Origin: Rhyacichthys aspro
Taxonomy: Eukaryota > Chordata > Actinopteri > Gobiiformes > Rhyacichthyidae
Reading direction: 5' to 3'
Assembly (NCBI GenBank): GCA_036850595.1
Contig: CM072166.1
Location: forward strand, 16,820,758 to 16,884,757
Length of the DNA stretch: 64,000 nucleotides
This document shows positions 39,308 through 51,355 of this stretch, piece after piece (within the stretch, counting starts at the first letter, position 1; the number at the start of each line of letters is the position of its first letter). Under the pieces are notes generated by a model. The model made no database searches, had not been told where the DNA came from, and saw only the letters and a list, made by a program, of their open reading frames with translations. The position numbers and the translations under genes were made by a program.

Positions 39308-42300
39308 TCAGAAGGATCTTGGTCCACGGTCACCATGGTTACCACAGGACGGGGGAAGAAGAGAGCTCCTGCAGAGCGCTGATGGAGGGAGTCTGGAAGA
39401 GAAAAATATAAGACAGACTTTTGAGAGACATGTTTTCTATTAAGTACATTTATAATTGTCTTTACTGAATGAGTGTTTTTTTTAAATGACTATTTTCTAC
39501 TTTCTGTGACAGATATAAACATTGAGCAGTGAAGCACATGCCACAGTAGTATACTAGTGTAATATTGAATACACCAGGATTGCCATTTATCTGATGAGCA
39601 CTGCTTGCTGTGACGAGTTTATCTGCATGGCACAGACTAATTGTATCCTGATAGAATTAGTCCTTCATTTGATGTGGGATGTTGTTTATTGATTACTCTG
39701 TCTCTGAGGCAGCTGTACCAAGAGGCACATGTGCATGATCAGTATATATACACCCTATCAGTGTTTCTTGGCTTATATCCCCTCTTGCTTTTGGGGCACG
39801 TTACCAAAAAAAAAAAAAAAAGCTACAATCGGTTTACGTGACACTAGATACATTTAAATGATTGCAAATGCAGGCAAACATCAGAGACAACTCAGTAATG
39901 TGATCTAACACAAAGAAAGAAGGTGGAAGCCAGAGTAGGACTAAACACTAACCGTGCTCCATTGTTCCTTGCACAGGAAAAAGCCTTCTCTCTCTCAGGC
40001 ATGTAAACTGGGACAACAGTCAAGTTAAATGGATTGAATTGAGCGTAGGTTGTGAATGTGGACTGACCAAACTGTGCGTGTAAATACAGTGAATATAAAA
40101 ATGCATGTGTCAACTAACCACATCAGTTTCCTGCTAATGTCGTCACCTGTCATCCCAGCTGCTGTTCTGAGGAGCTTTGATCGATTTGTTCTGTGGAAAA
40201 GAAAGATAAAAACGAAATGTTACACGCTTTAAGAGATGAACAAAACCCTGGCAAAATCAAACTCTTTTCATACAGTACTTCCTGCTCACCTTGTGCTTTT
40301 TACACTTCATGGAGAAGTTCTCTTCGATAAGAACACAGTCTGCTCAAACAAGAAAAGAACAGGAGTTAGAGAGGCACTGACTCATCCAAAAGGTTCAACC
40401 ACCCACACGTCCAAGTTTAGACTCGGAAGAAGCAATAACAGTGCTTCTCGAAAGAGCTATTTACAGACTCAACAGTAAAAGCAGGTGGTCCTTTTAACTT
40501 CCGATTGAACTCTCTGAGGTACTGTGAAGACCGACAGTCCCAAATGTTGGGTGATAGACTAGTCCTTTCTGTAACCTAAAAGTGCAGCACTTTGTTTTTG
40601 TAACAAAGTGCTGCACACTCCTAAAGCCCTTTCTGAAGTGACACTGTTAAGTGGTGAGGGGCCACCATAGTAATCAGGAATCCTTGTAGGGGCCGAAGAT
40701 TGCGAGTCTTAGGTATGTTTTATTACATTTTAAAGTATTTTATATGATTAAGACTGAAATGAAAATGAAACCGTTTGTTTTTAACATTAATTTTCTCCTT
40801 TTATGCCTCATTTCCACACGTCTTTTTGTGAATTCACTTCAATTTGTGCCACTTTGCCACATTTTAAGTCCCATTTCAGTCCCTTTCAAATGGTTACTCC
40901 TGTTTAGTGTCATTTTGTGGTGGTATTCTTCCCTATTTCATATCTTTAGAATAGTAATTTAGTGCCTTTTGGTGCAGATTAATGTGCAAAGTACCAAAAA
41001 AATCACCTAATAAATGTATTGGAGGGCCAAATAAAAAAATTAAAAAAAAAGATTGCAAAGGGCCCCAGGCCTTGAGTTTGACTTTGGGTGTGTCTAAGAC
41101 TATCAGCCAAACTCTGAGTTCTCATGGACATTCCTTGGATGACTGAGGAGTGTGATCCCACTGAACACACCCTCTGGTCCTCTTTTAAAAAGAGGAACCA
41201 TCGACCCTGTCCAGTCCAGAGGTACTGCCTCCACCTCCATGTAATAGTGCAGAGGTGTGTCAGCCAAGACAGCCCCACTTGAGGAGCACTGGACGAATCT
41301 TTTCCACCCCTGTTGCCTTGCCATCGAGGGGCTGTTTGACCACGTCAGTGACCTCAGATTGTGTGATCACCAATTCAGCCCCAATTGAGCTTAACAGCTC
41401 CACTCCTCCACTGTACAGTGTTAGTGAAGCCCTCCCCCCCAAGGCGCTAAACAATTTGCTAGAATTTCTTTGCAGCTGACAACAGTCCTCCTTCATGCCC
41501 TCACTTGAACTCCTACCAGGCCCGAGTTCTTGCCCCCACAACCTCTGGGCCGCAGTCCAACTGCAGTTATCTGTCAGCTGCCTCACAGGTGCCAGCCACA
41601 GTAGCTCTCCTTCAGCCTGATGGCACCCCTTTTCTCCAGTCTACACCACCAGATTTGGGGATTGCCACCACGACAGGCGACAGAGACCTTAAAGCCACAG
41701 CTCCAAGTGGGTGCTGGAGTTAAAGACCTCTCTGAGAGAAAATTCTGCTCTGGTCTCTGGCCTAAGGTGTTCTGGTGCCATGTGCACTGCTGGACACCTT
41801 TGTGCCTGAACATGATGTTTGTTATGGACAAACTGTGACTGGCACAGAAGTCCACAGACAGAACACCTCATGATCTTTGCCACCAAACATAATTATCTAT
41901 TTTCTCTATTCACATGTTGTCTTTATTAAGAGAATTTAAACAGATTTTCTGTAGCCTGAGAAGAATTAGTAACAACTTTTAAGGACTTTTTGTATGTAAC
42001 TAAAAGGATTGTTTCTCTTTCCTTTTTCTAATGCCATCGAGAAATGGCAAAACAATAATGGAGTTTTGTCACTTTTTTTTTCATACATTATATATAATGT
42101 GATATTTCAAAATGTAACTTACATGTTTATGGAAACATGGCTACAGTGAAATAAAAATTGTAGACAATTTTACAATCAGTGTTGGGGTTTTTAGAGGGAT
42201 TTCTGGGGGGTTTCTAGAGATTTATAATCACTGACTCTGACTCACCTGACTGTAGAGCACACCTGTAGTGGTACTTGTTGGGACAGCCTTTAAAGAAGCA

Positions 42301-45300
42301 GCCCAGCGTGGCACCTCGTTCACAGCAGGCCGAGCACATCTGTAACACAGCGGGTACAAAGTCACCCACAAGGCTCACTGCACATATACTTATAAATGTT
42401 TCCATGCCCGTGTTTTCTGAGACCTGCTAACAAGACAATAGGTAAATCTGAGGTAAAAGGCCAGACATGACTGCTTTTTGTTCGGATCTTCACTTATACA
42501 ACCCCTAGAATGTAAGGTTTATTTGTAAAAGCACATAAATGTTATCGTCTAAAGCAGAATTTGGGCCATTTCTCTGCAGCAATATAACAGAAACAGCTAT
42601 TGCTGAGTGGGTAAGAAGAAACCGTCTAGCTGCTGAGTTATTTTTAGTCCCCGACAGTGACTGACGTCCCCCTGACAGCTCGGCCCTGACAGTTAATTAA
42701 GAAAATATTGAGCAGAAGAATCAATTAGAAGAATCCTCCACTGAATCTGGTTCCCACTGGACCTATCTGCACAGTTGCCACAGATTGTCTTTGAATTTAA
42801 GAGGTTACATACAAAGCAATGTAATCCTCCTAGCTTTACATGTAGGCTGGTTTCTAACGCTGTCATTTCTTCAAAACTAGTACTTCAACATTTAAATTGT
42901 GAACACTATTTAAAGGAAGAACAGAGGTAAACTTTGTGTCAAATTAAAATATTTATAAATGAATACTTTTAATCGTCAATAAGATTTATAGCGGGCTACA
43001 TTTGAAACCAGGGGTCTATTGAGAAAATGGCATTGAAGATGGGGGGGCTTTGACACTGACACCAAATGCATCAAACAGGCAACAGGTAGCTGTGAAAGTG
43101 GCAACATGTATTTTCATATACATTAGATAGGCCCTTTAACGTTGCTTATAGATGTGTTATTAAAGAGTCATAAAATATTAATAAACTGTTAATTTTGGAA
43201 AAAAAAGAGAAATTGACCAACTGCTTGCCAAATAGTTAGTTATATTTTGTTAATGTAATTCTATAGATCATTTTGGAGATTATTTATTCCTCACTTCCTC
43301 GATCCCATTTGGAGAAGCAGGCAGGAGCATGGACACAGAGACTAATGTACTGCTGTAAAAAGGGCCATTAAAAGTTTTATTCTATACATTTTACATTTAA
43401 AAGACTCAACTACTTTGTAGTATACACATTATGCTGCTGAGAAATGACCCTTTTTTTGGTTCAGATGACCACTGGGGAGTGCAAAGTTTTAGGGTTGTGA
43501 ATAAAGTGAGTGAATAATTTCAAAAAATGAGTGTAAACCCCTTTTTTAGTTGAGAAGACTTGTAGTTGTAAAAGTGTTTCCACTGGCCCTATTAACAGCC
43601 ATATGTAACACAAAGCCTGAGTCACTGCTCCTGTCTGCTTCTCCAGACTACAAGTGTGCTGACAAAATTTACTTTCAATTCACAAATACTGGACTATGTC
43701 TTTAATAATCCATTCATAAATGTTTTATAAAGACCCCAACAACACATTTTAAATATCAGTCATTTAAAAGTGGTTCAGGAATTAGATAAATTGCATTTTA
43801 ATGTTGCTGCTTTACCGTGTTTTGAGCCACTTTTACAGCCTCCTCCAGTCCATACACCTTGCCCTTGACGAGGTAAACTCCAGCCGACCAGATGCCACAG
43901 TCTTCGTGGAGCCAGTACTCGCAGGGCTCCAGAGGCAGTACCGGGGGGCTGTACCAATCCTCCACGTCTGCCCCGCGAGGGTCTGTTCGAGCCCGCTTCG
44001 CCGCAGGACTACGACTGTCATCCCCCGTCCACTGCTGGCTCTTCTGATGTGTCCACTTAGAAGGCGGAACGGCACACTTCCTGCCCCTACCTCTTCTGCT
44101 GCAGGAAGAAGAGTCTGAATCGCTGGAGTCGTCCTCTTTGACTCCGGGCGCTCCGGTTGGGGTTTTCGTGCTCGTTTGGTGCCCCTCGGAGTAATAGGGA
44201 CCGTGAAGATCTCCCAGATCCATGGCGTTGGCGGACTGACCACACAGGCTGCAGACAAGAGAGCGCTGGTGTTCGCCTCGAGTCGACACCCGACCCAAAT
44301 GCAGACAAGAAGTGCTCGGTACAATGGCAGATATAAACTCTCCAGAAGCACCTTGCTGTTGGCTTTTCTTGGGTTGCATCCGGACCTCTTCGGGATAGTT
44401 CACTACAGTGCACAGTGATGGCGCCGATTCTTTGCGCTCCACGCGGATAAAAGGAGAAAAAAAGTCTAACCTCGAGTCTCGTTTTTCCTCTTTGTAGCTG
44501 ATGTACTTCAACTTGATCTCAGGCTCTTTGGGGGAAAACATATTCAAGGCCTGTCCACTCATATGCTTTTTTTGTCTCTTTTTGGGAGGTTGCGGTGACT
44601 TCGTCTTGGCTTTGGGGCGGGCTTTTTTAGAAGACACCTTCTGTTTGGTTTTGGCCGGGCTTTTCTTTGGAGACTTTGGCGGTTGCGGTGATGAGGGAAT
44701 TCTAGCCGTGTTAACTTCTAGTGTGTAATCAGTTTGAGAAAGGGGTTCTGTATCTACTGAGTTTTCAGGGGCAGACTGTGGAGTTTTCTCTGAGGAGGAC
44801 TTTCTTTTTGATCTAACTGGACTGGACTGTAGTGAATGTGAGGCATCATCTGGTTGGTCAAGTTGCACGGTGCTGCTGTGGGACTTTAGAGAAAGTACAT
44901 CAGAATCCGAGGTAGAATTTTTACAGTTTTCAGGGCTGAGATTAGTTTGAACCCTTTTAAGTGAGGCTTTTGGTTTGACTGTTTTCTCTTTGCTTTTCTT
45001 TTTACCTTGTGAAAGTCTATCACTCTGACGCACTCTTGTCTTACTATCCTTATCTGACATTTGGGAAGTGTTACATTTTTTACCAGTTCGTATGCATCCG
45101 GATACTTTATACCTACTAGAATTTATATTCATAACAATAGCCTCCAAGCGCATCCCTCTACTAGAACGCACTGGTAGCTTCCTTTCTGTTAAAGTCCTCG
45201 GTAGTGCCTTAGCATTGCCATTCATATGAGGAATGACAGTGGTGCCCTTTAGATCATCTTCCAAAACATCAGTCATACAAACATCTTCTGTTAAGTCGAT

Positions 45301-46779
45301 AAGAGGCGCCAACACTGCCTTCCTTCTGCTAACGCGCTCACTGATATCATTTGAATGCAAGCTCGGTGTACTATCCTCAGTTGTAGAGCCCGGCTGAAGG
45401 GTGTCTTGTGCGCTCGAGCTATCAAACGCACCCTCATCAGTCTCTAGAAGAGAGTTGTCCCCACTGGGAGAGCTTGAGGCCTCTGGTAGAATGAAGACAT
45501 CGTCCACATCGTCCAGTGAGGTAGCAGAAGGGGACACGGGGTCCTCAAGAGGACTCATAAAGCCCCTGTTTAAAAAACCAATCTCTCTAGCAGCATCTTT
45601 ACCAGGTAACACCGCAGAATTTTGTGTACTACACACAAAGATCACCTCCGGACTGTCCACGTCCACAAGTTCTTTAGTGTCAGGTGTGGGGGCCTTTTGT
45701 AAGGGTTTGGAACACTCTGGTAAGGTTTCGGAGCACTTCTGTAAAGAATCGGAACACTCTGGTAAGGGTGTGGGGGCCTTTTGCGAGGGATCAGGACACT
45801 CTTGCGAGGATTCAGGGCACTCAGGTAAGGTTGTAGGACACTTTTGTAAGGTTTCGGAACCCTTTTGTAAGAGTCCGGGAGAGTGTTGTAATAAACCATG
45901 ACACTCTTGTAAAGAATCAGGACCACTTTGTAAAGGTATGGGGTTTTGTAAGGGCGCAGGTGTGGTTTGAGGGCATTCTTGCAAAGGCTCCGGACACTCT
46001 CGCAAGGGTTCACTGCACTCTTGCAAGGGGTCAGTACACTCTGGTAAGGACTCAGAAAACTCTCCTGGAGAATCTGGACACTCTCGTAAAGGCTCAGAGT
46101 ACTCAGGTAAGAGTGCAGGACACACTTGTAAGGGTTCAGGACACTCTCCTGAACTGCCATTTTGCAAAATTTCACTATTTTCTGAATTGTGTTCCTTTTT
46201 AGCATCCAAATGTGTTTCTGCATTTGAAATGACGTCTCCATTTAACTCACAAGTCTGTTGTGTATTGTCCCCAAGGCCCAACTGAGCCTGGGACAATGAT
46301 TGAAGGAGTTCAGTCTGAGCAGCAAGGTCAATAGACCCATCTAAATAATGCTGGTTCAAAGTAATGCCAGTATCCCCAAGCCCTTTTTCAGAGTCACATG
46401 AAGGCTGGAGAGAGTATTTGCTAACAGAAGGAACACCGTATAAAGATGAATTGGCAGAAAGGGAGTCGTGAGTGGAGAAGACGTGAGACCGGCTCACGTA
46501 GGAAAGGGTGACTGTAGTGTGGGAGAAGGCATTATCCGGCTGAATATCATCTCCTGGCTGAACATTGGAAGGGCTGGTCTCTGGGAAGGGTCCTCCGGTG
46601 TTGCTGGTGCCAGAATTTTGGTACCAGCCAGGGTTGCTGACCATTGTTATGGCGTCGAGTGAGGAAGCATCGAGAACACATTCTTCACCTTTCCTGGTCA
46701 AGTCGATGACAGGTGGGAGGCTAGGTGTGGTGAGATCTTGAGGTTGTAGATCGTCTAAACTCCCAGGAGGCTGCTCCAT
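39308..46779 (-). CDS. rai1: Retinoic acid-induced 1-like chromatin protein (short rai1)
   Basis: Exons on the minus strand are 43816-46779, 42246-42339, 40290-40339, 40147-40190 and 39308-39392, in phase, giving about 1078 residues. The ATG (46777-46779) follows an acceptor with only five bases between. Evidence for RAI1: RGMRLEAIVMNI, then EPEIKLKYISY, FFSPFIRVER and CTVVN, then the extended PHD. In it, C843 and C846 (VCSLCGQSAN, GDLHGPYY) lead to WLHEDCGIWSAGVYLVKGK, CSACCERGATLGC, KYHYRCA and LIEENFSMKCKKHK. RAI1 and TCF20 use this domain to bind nucleosomes; RAI1 is a dosage-sensitive transcription regulator. FSPF(I/V)RVE and CTVVN fit RAI1 better than TCF20, as does the mprip neighbour. 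Odd points: the protein is about half the usual length, the N-terminus is unlike RAI1 apart from the listed motifs, and residues about 213-370 are a seven-residue repeat. The last two exons (42 residues after the PHD) are least certain; reading through 40147 instead would end at once at TGA. Confidence 0.8.
40582..40616. repeat. Perfect 15-bp hairpin with 5-base loop
   Basis: GTGCAGCACTTTGTT (40582-40596) is the exact complement of AACAAAGTGCTGCAC (40602-40616), separated by TTTGT. It lies in the rai1 intron upstream, in transcript order, of the exon 40290-40339. The stem is too short for a typical microRNA precursor. Confidence 0.85.
41084..41886 (-). pseudogene. Decayed non-LTR retrotransposon reverse-transcriptase fragment
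   Basis: On the minus strand, frames in the order expected for a teleost LINE are interrupted by frameshifts. First comes a GGNPQIWW and LKESYCGWHL segment (41583-41855), then SEVTDVVKQPLDGKATGVEK and RPVLLK (41260-41586), then MGLSWLTHLC, AVPLDWTGSMVPLFKRG and GITLLSHP (about 41100-41324). These match the pattern of reverse-transcriptase N-terminal motifs in fish LINEs. No endonuclease or complete polymerase core is present. It lies in a rai1 intron, in the same orientation as the gene. Confidence 0.8.
45680..46150 (-). repeat. rai1: Degenerate 21-bp (seven-residue) coding repeat in rai1
   Basis: The minus-strand reading frame encodes many variants of (E/K)C(P/S)xxL(Q/P), such as ECTDPLQ, ECSEPLR, ECPEPLQ, KCSETLP and ECSKPLQ. 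Units are 21 bp, so all frames keep their phase. This explains why long but meaningless open frames appear here on both strands. Confidence 0.85.
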
Positions 46780-46871
46780 AACAACTGCAGTAAGCCATAA
46801 AACATAAGATTAATTCAACTTGCATTTCACAGAATACTTAAACAACAAACACAAAGTCTGTCTGTTACTAT

Positions 46872-47156
46872 GGGGCGCAGTGGCTCAGTAGGTAGAGCAG
46901 GGCGGTTCGAATGGGCAAGACACTTCACCAACTTTGCCTCCAGTGTCTGTGGCACTGGTGCATGAATGTGTGAGTATGTTTGGTGGTGGTCAGAGAGGTC
47001 ATAGGTGCAGAATGGCTGCCATGTCTCTGTCAGTCTGCCCCAGGGCAGCTGTGGCTACAAAGGTAGTTTACCACCACCAGTGTGTGACTGTGGCGTGAAT
47101 GAATAATGGACTTAATTGTGAAGTGAGTGACTTGACAAAAAAAACTATATAAATCT
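46872..47156 (+). mobile_element. tRNA-derived teleost SINE
   Basis: The head GGGGCGCAGTGGCTCAGTAG followed by GTAGAGCA is a tRNA-like A box, and GGCGGTTCGAATGGGC is a B box. About 40 bases expected between the boxes are missing. The body (TTGCCTCCAGTGTCTGTGGC, CCCCAGGGCAGCTGTGGCTA, TTACCACCACCAGTGTGTGA) and the end CTATATAAATC followed by ATT repeats fit the AFC/V-SINE type common in percomorphs. It lies in rai1 intron 1. Confidence 0.8.
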
Positions 47157-48952
47157 TATCAATTATTATTATTACTATATCCCATTATTTACACTGCAAC
47201 AGTATATATTAAAAGTGTTTGTATAATTGTGTATGTGTGTGTTTTGTATTGTACCAAAAGAAAAATGTAAGAATTGTTATATTATCAAACTTCTAAGTTT
47301 AAGGGAAGTTTCAGAGGGTCATTTGGTGGAGCATGTTGGGAGACATGTGTTCAATTCCACCTAATGTCACGCCCCTCTCTCTCTACCCGTTTCCTGTCTG
47401 TCTACTATCGACTATAAAAATATAAATTAAATTAAATTAAAAACAAAACAAACAAAGAAACAAAACAATAAAATGTCCATGATTTATTGATTTACTTATT
47501 CATGCACAGGGAAAAAATCTAAATTCTGAGAAAGACAAGTCAAAATTGTGGAAACAACTTCACTATAAGAGTTATGAAGAAAGAACATATTGAGATATAT
47601 CGTTAATAATTAGACAGAATTTATTTCAGCTGTGTAGGAAGCCCAGTTTTCAGTTTTTTTCAACATCCCTGATTTGACCTGGTGCAGTGTTGCATTCACG
47701 TATCCCATATCCAAAGCCATTCTCACAAGAACAAAGTTCTCCAGCTAAATTTACTAATGTCAAGAAAGGGTTTTTAATGCTATGTGAAATTATATATTTT
47801 ATTGGTTCTGTGTTGTCCAGTAGGCCGGGTACTAGTGATTTGAGATCGCAGCATTAACAGACAAAAACAAACTGCATCATTTACTGTAAGCTAAGACCAT
47901 CTGTTACCATTTACACAGTCTGGGTGGTTACATTGCCAATCTCTTTATTAAAGAGACGCGTCTTGAGTACACTTTCTGACAGTCGGGATTTCGGATATTG
48001 TTTTTCCCCCCTTAATCTCATAGTTTGATTTTTTTATCCTGGATTTTTTTCAGATTTCTGACTTTTTCTCGTAAGTCTTACTCAAATCTTAGAATTCTTC
48101 CTTTTTAGTTAAACTTCAAATTTGAATGTCAGATTTCTGGCAAACCCATTGTTAACTGTGGCCCCAATCCTCTTCCGTACTGGAAAGACTGATAAAGGTG
48201 ACATTAACAATCTGACGTCTTGTTGATTGTAATTAAGGAGACATGGCAGCTATATTATATTGTGTGTTTGGCAGGGTTCCAGAAAATGCTAAAAATACTT
48301 AACGTCACTAAACACCCTTCAGTGATTAATAATAAAAGAAGATTTACAAAACCGATAGAATATAGACATGGTGTAGTGACAAAGCTAACAGCTAGCTTAG
48401 CAGCGGCTAAGGTTAGCTGCTAGGCCTCGGCTAGCTCCGGTGAAGGCTGTTGTACGTCAAACTTCATCTACTTTCTGTCAGCTTCAAGCGTTTTAATTAC
48501 TGATAATAAACCATGGGCGAATAACACTATAGCCACTATTTATTTAGATTAATAATTAATATTATGGAATCCGGCGTGGATAAATAACAACAAAAAGTTG
48601 TAATATAATAAAATATACATTTTATTAGCTCTTTTTCGTTATTGCTGCTAACTATCCTGAGTAACTTTGTAACAAGAAAAACGGCTAGATCTGACGTCCA
48701 AATATAAATGTTTAGGTTAAATAAAGTATACACTAGTTTTAAAAGAATTCCCGAATTGAAGATCGGGGACAACCTATTCAGAAAAGGGTAATTTATATGA
48801 GATCATTTTTAATTAAAGGACAGAAATACCCATAGTGTTTAATTAAACTTTCCGCTAATGAAGTACGGCAACACGTTCTCGGTTACAGTAAACGGCCAGC
48901 GCTGAGGCCAGGCCCGGTGCATGAAACAAAGACAGAGCGGAGGTAAACTTAC

Positions 48953-49100
48953 CGGGACAGGGGAAGACGGAGCGGCTTCAGATTCAGATTAAAAAAACGG
49001 CCGCGTCTTCATATCCGTCTACAGGAGTTCTTCTGTTCTGTCAAATCCGAACAAAAGTACTACGAGACAAAGCCGCAATTAAATAAAGATCCACACACTT
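48953..49100 (-). promoter_or_regulatory. rai1: Non-coding first exon and promoter region of rai1
   Basis: On the minus strand CCTGTCCCG is followed by the strong donor GTAAGTTT at 48952. Splicing to the acceptor next to 46784 puts the ATG five bases into exon 2. The surrounding sequence is richer in CpG than its flanks. The start site was not located, so the right boundary is approximate. Confidence 0.55.
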
Positions 49101-50552
49101 TCCTGGAACACACTATTCAGTTGCAGTGGCATCAAGTTGTTTGGATTTTCATCTGAAACATCCGGCTTACGCCTTCAAAATAAAATGATTACTACAATTT
49201 GCATCGTATTTCCTGTGAAAGTGTCAAATTAAAGAACACTTTCTGTATCAGTTCTACAGCAAGGCTGTTGCAACGAGGAAGCAATACCAGGCAATTGCTT
49301 TGGGTCCAATACATTGCCATTAATGACTTAATATTCCAAGGTAAATCTGGGCACATTGACAGCACTTCTACTCAGCTGTGGAATGGAGAGGCTTTATAGG
49401 TGTACAGTGGTTTGAGGGGTTCCAAAACAATTAGGTCTTCCTCCAAACAAGAGGGCTATATCACATATTCCCATTTTACATTGTATGGCTCAAAAAAAAA
49501 AAAAAAAAAAAAAAAAAAGAAGGGAAAAGTTGGTTGTTTATGGCTCTACGTATACCGTATACGCCTGTTTAATGCCAAAGACTGCTGTATGTCTCATGAT
49601 AAATAAGTTGAATTACTTTGAATCACATTATCATTTGTGATGTTTAATACATACATTATTTTCTGGATAAACATAATATGAACAACATATTTATGTGATT
49701 TCTCAGTGTCATAAATTTTATTGTGTGTAACCATTGTTTTGAGCCATACATTTCCACATAAAAAAGGACAGCCAATCAAATGAGCAGTAAGAAGTTTTGA
49801 AGCTGAAAAATATATGTGTAGAGTCTCCCCTTTTTGCTTTACTCTGGTGCTGCAGCTCCAGTTATTGTTAATTTTACAATATGAATTAATTGTTCATTAG
49901 TTGATAATGTATTGTGCATTTTCTACCATTTTCCTTTACCTAATTTGGCTTCAACTTTTTTGACTTTCTGTAGTTTCCTTCATATTAGCTGCACTGTGTT
50001 AGAAACACAATGCCTTTAAGTGGATTTTCATTTGATACCTTCTGCACCTCAGATATATTTTATTTTGTCCTATTGATTAAATCATAATGTATGCACCATC
50101 TGCAAATCAAACTAAAGAAAGACCATCATGTTGAAAAGTAGCTAATTCCCTGGCTGTGTGCTCCACTGAGGTCACTCAAGTTCAGACCTTTGTACTTTTT
50201 TACTAAAGTCAATATTTCGAGTTGTTGTCAAAATAAAAGCTTAGTGGACACTACATTTACATGGGATATTTAAATAGTAGATTTATTGTGCTACTCTGTC
50301 AATTTGTCAGTCTATTTCCTCCAGATTATTCATGACATTTTATTTAAACTTCAGTCAAAAACACTCTTTTTTGTTTGTGAAGTTATCAAATTCTGCTTCA
50401 GGCTTTGACTATCATTTCAATTATGTCTTGTACTATACAATTACATTACTCAAGCATGTCTTTTTTTTTTTTTAGATGTGCCAAAATACGACGCCAAAAG
50501 CCCAATTTTCAAAGAACAGCGAAGAATGGACAAGGCAAAGGGTGCAAAAATA
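49101..50552. other. Spacer between mprip and rai1
   Basis: No gene is supported in this 1.4-kb stretch, which carries the rai1 upstream region on its left and the end of mprip on its right. It contains a 27-base poly(A) run and is otherwise AT-rich. Confidence 0.45.
49492..49518. repeat. 27-base poly(A) tract
   Basis: This is an uninterrupted run of A on the plus strand. It may be the tail of an old retroposed copy, but no source sequence was recognised upstream. Confidence 0.9.
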
Positions 50553-51355
50553 TTTATTGCTAATAAACCTGTCGTCAGTTGGTGTATATTTGCTTTATAT
50601 TTACAAGAGTAGAGTACAGAGGAGTGGGAATGTGAAAGAAATATCCCAACCGTTTAAATAAATACAAAGGGACTGCCACTGAACACGACTACAAACAAAA
50701 ACCCACTCCGACAACGCGGGTACAACTGGAAGATGACTGCAGAGAAGGAAAAAAAAAAACTCTATATAAAATTTTCTTATATATATTTAAATTATAGTCA
50801 GTAAATCCCATCCATATGCATTTGGCTGTCGCCTTTCGATACGTTTGTGTGATGTTAATGCTAGTTTAAGACTGGAGCAGCGCGGCACTATGGTAGGTCT
50901 TTGTTCTGTAATACTAATGAGCTTTGTGTTGTGCTTTTACCGAGCAGCGCAGGAACGATAATGTACGATGTAAAACAACATGCCAGAATCATTCCTAAAC
51001 GTAAGTCATGAAATTCATTAAAGTGAAGCTGTGTTTCGCCGTTCAACATCACATTTGTGCCTTCAGCTGGCGACAGTCTGGGGAGTTAAAACAGTAGCTT
51101 ACACGGTCAGAGTTTTAGTGTGTGATTTTCAAATTAAAAACACTATTTACAATAAGACATGGCAGCAAAAAAATACAATACAAAATGTCACAGTTAACTG
51201 AAGTGCCTGGAATGCAAACTCTAGACATGAAATTCAAACTTCATACCATATTTCTTTTAATAATATATGATCTGTGTTTTGTGACCAGTGTGTAGTGTTA
51301 CTAAATAGAGCTAAAATATAGTGGGCTTCTAAACATGCAGCGAGGAAGGTGACTG
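50553..51355 (-). other. mprip: Probable 3' UTR of mprip
   Basis: It follows the TGA at 51356-51358 on the minus strand. TTTATT at 50553-50558 is AATAAA on the minus strand and is a candidate poly(A) signal, giving a UTR of about 800 bases. Confidence 0.45.

Noticed and set aside
45401..45901. 166-codon open frame on the plus strand opposite rai1
   Set aside because: It is the antisense shadow of the 21-bp coding repeat, whose period keeps all frames open; composition is repetitive and no splice or start context supports it.
45680..46150. Regular repeats that might suggest a CRISPR array
   Set aside because: Units are 21 bp, degenerate, without spacers, and lie in a eukaryotic coding frame.
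45642..46241. 199-codon second minus-strand frame inside rai1
   Set aside because: It is another shadow of the same repeat, overlapping the real rai1 frame.
43816..46779. tcf20 instead of rai1
   Set aside because: The blocks FSPF(I/V)RVE, CTVVN and LIEENFS(M/L)KC fit RAI1 better than TCF20, and mprip is a neighbour of RAI1. TCF20 remains a lower-probability alternative.
46872..46930. Possible tRNA gene
   Set aside because: The A and B boxes are too close together and continue into a SINE body, so this is a tRNA-derived repeat.
49195..49518. Processed pseudogene ending in the poly(A) run
   Set aside because: No recognisable gene sequence precedes the run and no target duplication was evident.
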